Assembly (NCBI RefSeq): GCF_014805625.2
Contig: NW_023998432.1
Location: 186,001-250,000 of the forward strand
Reading direction: 5' to 3'
Source of the DNA: Glossina fuscipes
Taxonomy: Eukaryota > Arthropoda > Insecta > Diptera > Glossinidae
DNA: 64,000 bases
In this document: piece by piece, positions 57,590 to 64,000 of the stretch
Layout: the number at the start of each line of letters is the position of its first letter
Numbering within the stretch: the stretch's first letter is position 1
The notes under the pieces: model-generated
The model's database searches: none
The model's input: the letters and a program-made list of their open reading frames with translations, nothing else
What the model was told of the DNA's origin: nothing
Position numbers and translations under genes: made by a program

Positions 57590-57850
57590 TTCTTTAATGA
57601 GTGCAACATTCATTTACATGCAGATGATGCTCGGCAGCTTGTAGAGGGTTCGATTCAACGATTAATGATTATTTGCGTCGTATTTCGCATTGGTCCGTTG
57701 TCAATAATTTAAAGCTTAATTCGGACAGAACGATGGCTGTCGTGATAGCACACAATGTTTATGATTCCGACTCCCTGCCTAATATTTGAATGGGCGATGA
57801 AGTCATTGACATTGTCAAGCAGGTTGCCAAGCTTGGTTTTATTAAGCTGA
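57590..57850 (+). pseudogene. LINE reverse-transcriptase fragment
   Basis: The plus strand reads, across frameshifts, IHLHADDARQLVEG (the YxDD box with Tyr replaced by His), then YLRRISHWSVVNNLKLNSDR and GDEVIDIVKQVAKLGF. This is the palm-thumb region of a non-LTR RT: YADD, then INxxLxxIxxWxxxNxLxLNxxKT. Stops and frameshifts show it is dead. Both ends are truncated. It is not the same copy as the LINE at 43.4-44.7 kb. Confidence 0.7.
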
Positions 57851-58027
57851 AGATTTTAAAGATACACTAATCTACCCGACGATTCAGGCATGGCTTATTT
57901 CTATTAATCCTTATCCTTTTTTTGTGTTAAACATTTATAATAGCAATAATATACGAAAAAGAAAAAATGCGGCGTTAGCCGCTCGAAGACTCTTTAAACA
58001 ACAATGCCACGTGACATCAATAAATAA

Positions 58028-58935
58028 CCAAGTAAGAAAATTATATTCGGTCGTGACCGAATCTTTTATATCCATCCCCAAAAAAATAAAAAGAATAAAT
58101 GAGGTAAATTTTTCTGCTCTATAGCATACAATGGGTGAGACTGATTTGTTTTATTTTCAAAATAAAAGTTCTTGTCGTATACCCGCGTGGACGTTGTACG
58201 CGTGTCGTTGGAAAGGTTCAAGTCGCTTCCAAATTTGAAGGCGATATCTTCAATTTTTGCAATCGAAAAAATGTTTACCACAGCGTCTACACAGATAGGC
58301 AGACGAACAGGTGGACAGACGGACATGCTTAGGTGCATTTCAAATTTGAAATTACTCAAGAATTTACACACTTTGTGGAAGTTTTGAAGCTTTTTTCAGC
58401 GCGTTATAAAAGTATTGACAAAGAAATTAAATTTTTGATAGACTATAATATTGGGTAGGCGGGATCATTTTTTTTTTTTCATTTTTTATAGATACTATAG
58501 CATCGCCCTTAGAATAAGCGTTCAAATTTTTGTAAATGTATCTTCTGTAGTTTATAAATGATGAGAAAAAAATTAGTTATTTATTCTGTTTGAGGAGCAA
58601 AGGCGTTCCCAGTTTACGTGGTACTGTGAGCGTGTCATTTGAACGATTTGGCTCATTTTCGGTACCAACTTGCGAGCAAGAACTTTCAATGGATCTGTCA
58701 AAATTGAAGTCCATAATTTTGCTTTTGCGGCCAGAAGAGTATTTACAACAGACATTACGCATGTGAGCCTCCAGAGAGATGGACAAAGAGACATGCTTAA
58801 ACCAATTTAGAATTTGATGCTAATCAAGAATACATAAACTTTGTGGAGTCTCTGAAGCTACCTTCTGGACTTTGCAAACGTTTTGACAAAATGAATACAC
58901 TCCTTATCTTTTGGTGATGGGTATGATAAAACAGT
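58028..58935 (+). repeat. Dispersed repeat family B, copy 6
   Basis: Begins AACCAAGTAAGAAAATTATA, then TTCGGTCGTGACCGAA (7-base arms, hairpin) and TCTTTTATATCCATCCCC. The body has ACAGGTGGACAGACGGACAT and CTTTGTGGAGTCTCTGAAGC, and the copy ends GGTGATGGGTATGATAAA. The most complete forward copy. Confidence 0.75.
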
Positions 58936-59130
58936 CAAACATTAACCAATGAAGCCCTTTCTATTACGAAGCGGAGAGCCATCTATTGACTCGTTGAATA
59001 TTTAAGTGGAAAAAGAAGGTACAGCTGCATGTGTTTTTATGTATTTAATTGCTCAGCGTGCTAAAACTGTTATAATCTTCTGACCATTTAAGAAAAATTA
59101 TACGGATGTAATTATATGGCGCTATAACGC

Positions 59131-60140
59131 GATGAACAACGAAAAATCTAGAAAACAGACAAAAATATTACAAAAGATAGTGCAAAAGAAGAAAATAGGA
59201 ACGGTACACTTGACACAATTAGCATAAGTGCAATAAGCTCTTCGCGCAGTAATTAACGGGTTCTGGTAGAGGTCGACGGATGCGCACTAATAGCAAAAAA
59301 AAGTTTATAGACCTTCCTACTAGTATGACGGTCATTTAAAGGATGATCACGGCCAATCTTTATTTGGAGTGGCATTTAATCATTTGTTAGAAATAGATCA
59401 GCCGCTGATGTTAGCCATAGGGGGAAGTAGTCGTTGCAGTGGTTACCAACATTCAGAAAATGGAGGCGTAAAACTAAGCATTGTTTATGTAAACCCAGGC
59501 GCTAATCAGGTTTTCTATACACACTCTTGGCCTTGTGAACAATAGGCCGGTATGCCATTGTTGCCCGCAGGTGGTTATAGCGGCGCTGTTCGTGTTATTG
59601 ACGTTAATCGCAATGGAACTGTGGGAGACTATACTGGCCATGGTCATGCCATTAATGAAATCAAATTTCATCCATGTAATCTTTTTTTATTGCTGTCTGG
59701 TAGCAAAGGTTATGCTATACGCTTACGGAACATCCAGTGTCATGTATGTGTTCCCATTTCCCATGGCAGTGAAGGGCCCCGCGGCGAAGTTATCTCTATT
59801 GATTTCGATGTATGACGTGAACGAATTGTATCCAGTGGCATTGATCATTCTCTTAAAATATGGCTTTTATCAATACGCCTGAGTTTCAGCAGAAAATCAA
59901 ATTATCGCGTGTATTTAATGTTAATAAATTGCGAACTTCCTTCGCCACTACAATGCAGCACTATCCTTACTTACCTGCTCTTGACATACACGGCAACTAT
60001 GTGAATATGTGGATAGGTTTGTAGATTTTATACTTCCGAAATCTTGTGGGAATTCTATTGATTGCTGGAAATCATGGCAATTGCATCAGAAACCGAGTGA
60101 CTCTTCGTGTACAAAATCAGATTCTACAAGAGAAATGGAG
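59131..60140 (+). pseudogene. Retrocopy-like pseudogene of extra sex combs (esc/EED, PRC2 WD40 subunit)
   Basis: From ATG 59131 the DNA encodes, with several frameshifts and stops, a diverged esc/EED protein. It has a basic/serine-rich N-terminus (GSGRGRRMRTNSKKK), KDDHGQSLFGVAFNH, GHGHAINEIKFHP, SGSKGYAIRLRNIQ, RGEVISIDFDV, VSSGIDHSLKMW, DIHGNYV and FILPKSCGNSIDCWK. This is the WD40 repeat order of EED, the H3K27me3-reading core subunit of Polycomb repressive complex 2. There are no introns across about 1 kb, which suggests a retrocopy, although I cannot verify the parent's intron pattern. It ends about two thirds through the propeller, just before the SINE at 60174. No poly(A) tail or target duplication was found. 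Not functional. Confidence 0.8.
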
Positions 60141-60173
60141 AGAATACTTGGAATATATGTAACAAATAAGTTT

Positions 60174-60341
60174 GCACATCTTCATGAATGGACGAGTAGA
60201 CAAAGAGTCTCCAGTAACAACTCAATGGTCCTGGGTTCAAATCTCAAATGCGGTTGAGTTTGCAAAAACCTGCTAGTCTTTAATGCTAGTGTTTTAGGAT
60301 CTTAGTCTTAAAGTTTATTTTCTGGCTAAATTAATAATAGT
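60174..60341 (+). mobile_element. tRNA-derived SINE, copy 2
   Basis: Diverged copy of 55038-55217: A-box region GAATGGACGAGTAGAC, B box GTCCTGGGTTCAAATCTC, then AATGCTAGTGTTTTAGGATC, TTAGTCTTAAAGTTTATTTT and a TAATAATAGTAATAA tail. A 9-bp AATAAGTTT at 60165-60173 and 60342-60350 is a plausible target duplication. Confidence 0.85.
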
Positions 60342-61772
60342 AATAAGTTTACTGTATAGGTTCTCTTTCCGAGTAAAAAAGAAAATAAATTGAATTCGTC
60401 TTTTTGTTAGTAGTAGCTTCGCAACAAACATCTCTCAAGGACGCTTCATATTACTTTTCATCCCCAACTCTGTTCAAGCGCTGTGGTCATATTTTTCTCT
60501 TTGTGAAAAAATGTTTGCAATTTAATTTCTTTATTGCGTTATACATTTTTAAAAGTTTTCAAACTTATTATAATTTATTGAACTTTCTGTGTGTTTATTG
60601 CGAAAAGTGTTCTTCGCGGATACCGTACGTGTTTTCCTTTAAATACATTAAAAAAAAAAAGAAACAAAAAAAAAAAATTAAAAACATCTGACTTTTTATT
60701 CAGTAGTTTCCCAAACCTTTTCAAGTGAGTGGTTATTTCACAAATAATAAGCAATAGACAACAATAAGGCATAATGGCCCCGGGGCCGCCAGACAAAAAC
60801 TCGAATAGATTTTATCTATTAAGTGATACATCGCCCCAAAGAAAAAAAAGTAAAAATTCCGATTTTCCGGTGTTGCCGATCAGCGATATAACCCCTATTG
60901 ATAAAAAATATATTGTTATTTCTTCACCCGATGCTCGAATAACAATTTCCCAAATTAGCCCTTTTGCTATAAAAAAAGCTCTAGATAGCATTACAACATA
61001 CATTGACTCCATCTCGATTCTACGCGATGGGAATTTACTGGTCCTCGCTGGGAACCCGCGCGCAACCGAAAAGCTCACAAAGGCCAAATCTTTAGCTAAT
61101 CTATGTGCTATTTCAGCTAAACTACATGAGAAACTTAACTCGGTTCGAGGCGTAATTTATGCCCCTTGCTTAAAGCATGTGCCGGAAGATGAAATTGTTC
61201 GCGAAATGGGCAATCAAGGAGTGACTGAAATATATAAATTGACCAAACTGAATGATGACGGAAAAACACGCTCTCCTACAGGAAGGATTATTTTAACTTT
61301 TGATCGCTATCGATTACCGCGAACAGTTGATGTGGCGTGGTATAAATGTAAAGTAGAACTATACATCCCAAATCCTATGAAGTGTAAAAATTGCCAACGC
61401 CTGGGTCATACGGCAAAAAGATGCACTAATGCTGCATCTTGTGCTAACTGTGGTCATCCTCCACATACTGAAAGCTGTACCCGTAGTTTCTGCATGAATT
61501 GCAATGATCAACACTCAGCGTTAGACAAACAATGCCCACGTTTTGTACAGATGCGTGAAATATTAAAAATCAAAATAGAAAATTACTATAGCATACCGGG
61601 AAAGAAATCCATCTGTAGCCCATGGAATTGGCAAAAGTAATACCTACGCTGCTGTTGCCTCGCAAATCGAGCCTAGTAAGACTGCAACTGCTTCCAATGA
61701 AAAACCTGTTCCACCATTAACCAAAAATTATATTGCGAAACCAGTTACATCACTTGCCGAAGATAATACTGA

Positions 61773-61876
61773 AAAAACCAAAGCAACTGCAAATATTGAA
61801 AAAATTAAAACAACAACACNNNNNNNNNNAAAAACCAAAGCAACTGCAAATATTGAAAAAATTAAAACAACAACAC
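61773..61876 (+). repeat. 47-bp exact duplicate on both sides of a 10-N gap
   Basis: 61773-61819 and 61830-61876 are identical (starting AAAAACCAAAGCAACTGCAA) and flank Ns at 61820-61829. This is the pattern of two contig ends that overlap but were joined with Ns. Confidence 0.9.
61820..61829. other. Assembly gap, 10 N
   Basis: Ten N inside the LINE ORF1, flanked by a 47-bp duplicate. Confidence 0.99.
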
Positions 61877-62154
61877 ATATACTAAAATCTAATATACCAA
61901 ATTCTCCAGAATCTCCAGCTATCAACTTTACTCAACAAATCACAAGTGGTAATGAATCCATTCTTTCATCCATTAATCAACCTTCAATTTCAAATTATTC
62001 ACGTGCGCCAACTCGTTGCGCTTCAAATGTACCAAATCACCTAAGTACAGATTATTCTGCTGGTAAGAATAAATCATTCACGAAAAATTCCTATAGCGAC
62101 CTTCTCGACGGAGACGCTGACATGTCAACTTAACCCTCCCTCCACTCTGCTTAC

Positions 62155-64000
62155 ATGTCATTACAATTAAATAAAGTTTTTAAAATTCTACAATGGAACA
62201 TTAAGGGACTTATTAATAATTTTGATGAACTCCGTACACTCATAAGTGATTTTAATCCAACCTTTTTATCGCTTCAAGAAACCCATTGTAGAAGCTCTTT
62301 TAATCCTATTCCACCCAAATCATATACTGTATACTTCACGAATGCTGATCAAAATTCATATTCCAAACAAAGAGTAGGTGTTTTTATAAAATCAAATATA
62401 CCTCACAAACGCATAAATTTAAGCTCAAATATACAAGCCGTAGCCATACAAATAATGTTAAACATAAAATTTACAGTGCTTTCGCTCTATATCCCATCTT
62501 CGCAATCGTTTTCTCAGCAAGAACTCTACAATTGATTCTCCGTATTGTCCCCCCATTAATAATATGCGGCGACTTTAATAGTTGGAATACCATCTGGGGC
62601 TCAACAGTGAACAACACTCGCGGTACTGTTTTAGAAAAGGCCTTTTTTCAAAGCAACCTTTGCGTTTTAAATGATGGAAAACCAACGCACTTCTCAACTC
62701 ATCATACTTTTTCACATATTGATTTAACATGTTGCTCTCCCTCACTTCTTCCTTTGGTTTCCTGGTCTATTTCTGATGATCTACATAATAGTGATCACTT
62801 TCCAATCATAATCGATCTTAAACTTTCTCTGCTACTCCAGCAAAACAGGCCAAATTACTCCTAGATAAAGCGGATTGGATCAATTGCTCCAAACAGGTGG
62901 AGTCATTTTTGAATTCAAAGCCACTTTACGGGAACTGCAACCATGATGCTGCTATTATGTCCAAAGCGATTCGCACGGCTGCTCATCTTTCTATTCCTCA
63001 ATTCAACACCTCTTTTAAACGAGCTAGGGTTCCTTGGTGGAACAACACGCTTTCATTTTTGAGGAAAAATGAAATGGATCTTTGGCACCGCTTTAAGAGA
63101 TGTCCTGATCAGAATCACTTTTTATTATACAAAAAGGCCAATGCTCTATTCAGGAAGGAATTACGGAAATCAAAGGCACTTAGTTTCGAACTTTTCTCGA
63201 GACGAATTCACAGAAATGCATCAATGAAAGTTGTCTGGAATAAAATCAACAGACTTAATGGGACTTCAAACCTGAACGAAATTTCTGCCATCTGCACTCC
63301 CAATGGAACTTTAACTGACGCAGATGAGATTTCTAATTACTTTGGAAAAGTGTGGTGCGAATACTCCTCTGACAGCAACTTCTCCAGTGCTTTCATCGAA
63401 AATAAAAGGACTCCAATATCTCTTTCAAATAATATCGATAGATGTGCCATGTTCCTGGAAAATTGCATATCTACCTTAGAACTTGAAAGTTGTCTCTCCA
63501 ATTTGAAGGGGAATACACCTGATCTAGACCGCATCTCATACCAAATGATCAGCGCTATGTCTAAGTCTAGTAAAAAGTAATTACTGGACCTATATAATAC
63601 GGTATTTTTGACTGGCCATATACCCTACATGTGGAAACTGGCTACAGTTGTTCCAATTCCTAAGCCAAAAAATGCCTCCATCGCATCGGACTATCGCCCA
63701 ATCTCTCTTTTATCTTGCCTCTCAAAGGTATTGGAAAAGATTATGGCATCTAGATTATCTTGGTCTCTTGAGTCCAAAAACCTGATTACAAAGCACCAAG
63801 TTGGTTTCAAGCGGGGTAGAGGGTGCATCGACGCTCCTTAACATATTGATTTTTTCACGAGCAAAGCAATTTCCGAACGGAATCATGTAACAATTCGCTC
63901 TATTGATTTTGAAAAAGCATTTGATAGAGTTGGTCTTCATGTTATTTTAAGACTCTTAAAATCATGGAATGTTGGACCCAAATTCTTCAACTACATCAAA
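62155..64000 (+). pseudogene. LINE ORF2: endonuclease and reverse transcriptase, partial and frameshifted
   Basis: ORF2 starts MSLQLNKVFKILQWNIKGLI 21 bases after the ORF1 stop. Endonuclease motifs follow: SLQETHC, ICGDFNSWNTIWGS, FSHIDLTCC and SDHFPIIIDL (catalytic Glu, Asp and His all present). The linker has ARVPWWNNTL. RT begins with DYRPISLLSCLSKVLEKIM, VGFKRGRG and IDFEKAFDRVGLHV (first catalytic Asp), and the window ends there. Frames change or stop at about 62533, 62862, 63578 and 63840, so this copy cannot make the protein. ORF2 normally cuts target DNA and copies the element RNA onto it. Confidence 0.85.

Larger units (their letters stand above)
60774..62133 (+). pseudogene. LINE ORF1: gag-like protein with three CCHC zinc knuckles
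   Basis: The ATG frame from 60774 runs 288 codons to 61640. An N-terminal RRM-like region (about residues 45-190, with SISILRDGNLLVLAGN and GRIILTFD) is followed by knuckles CKNCQRLGHTAKRC, CANCGHPPHTESC and CMNCNDQHSALDKQC (about residues 200-255). Near 61590 a one-base frameshift diverts the reading. The other frame continues AYRERNPSVAHGIGKSNTYA and, past a 10-N gap, ends DLLDGDADMST at 62133. ORF1 proteins bind the element RNA. The shift makes this copy defective unless it is an assembly error next to the gap. Confidence 0.8.
60351..64000 (+). mobile_element. I-like LINE (non-LTR retrotransposon), runs off the window
   Basis: Two-ORF LINE: ORF1 with three CCHC zinc knuckles, ORF2 with endonuclease and reverse transcriptase. 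60351-60773 would be the 5' UTR and contains no frame of note. A (lesion-bearing) near-full-length copy. The three-knuckle ORF1 followed by an APE-type endonuclease fits the I/Jockey group; I-clade is favoured but not proven. The 3' end lies outside. Confidence 0.8.

Noticed and set aside
60180..60260. Second possible tRNA gene
   Set aside because: Diverged A box and same SINE body and tail as copy 1.
61728..61925. Minus-strand frame across the 10-N gap
   Set aside because: It contains the Ns and is antisense to the LINE ORF1 tail.

Overview
This is about 64 kb of AT-rich insect nuclear DNA, most likely from a higher fly. I lean towards a tephritid fruit fly from overall resemblance, but the window does not prove it. 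The dipteran signs are 50-70 bp introns, a dipteran-type COX1 fragment, an NPC2-family secreted gene, and the mix of I-like LINEs, Ty3/Gypsy elements, Tc1/mariner relics and AT-rich dispersed repeats. The window is dominated by transposable elements. Only two host genes look intact: an NPC2-type lipid-binding protein (31330-35154, +, three exons) and a STYX-like pseudophosphatase (38490-41367, -, two visible exons).

Layout. 1-2 kb: a GC-richer block with a Ulp1/C48 cysteine-protease ORF and a second ORF just downstream, preceded by a T-rich tract with 58-bp tandem repeats. 2-6.2 kb: a degenerate tRNA-Lys copy and a decayed Ty3/Gypsy element on the minus strand. 6.6-16 kb: an assembly gap, three copies of an LTR-like sequence, head-to-head pol and gag fragments, 98-bp and 70-bp tandem repeats, and a DUF7869-like relic. 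16-31 kb: repeat-rich DNA with Gypsy, mariner and Tc1 fragments and two families of dispersed repeats. 31-41 kb: the two host genes with repeats in their introns. 43-46 kb: a 5'-truncated LINE and a mariner with perfect 32-bp inverted repeats but a broken transposase.

46-54 kb is the most unusual part. A 3.0-kb interval bounded by 30-bp inverted repeats (29/30 identical) holds an intron-retaining fragment of a gamma-tubulin complex (GCP5/Grip128-like) gene. Within the next 4 kb come fragments of METTL16, PGAP2, mitochondrial COX1 and MCM6. Further on are a tRNA-derived SINE with a 12-bp target-site duplication, a solo LTR, a LINE reverse-transcriptase fragment, a frameshifted intronless copy of extra sex combs (esc/EED), a second SINE copy, and an I-like LINE that runs off the window.

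The general picture is a repeat-rich, possibly low-recombination region that accumulates copies of genes by at least three routes: DNA-level duplication or transposon capture with introns kept, retrocopying, and mitochondrial transfer. The TIR-bounded element carrying a captured gene is the best candidate for something undescribed. All family assignments come from reading translations and motifs by eye; no database search was run.
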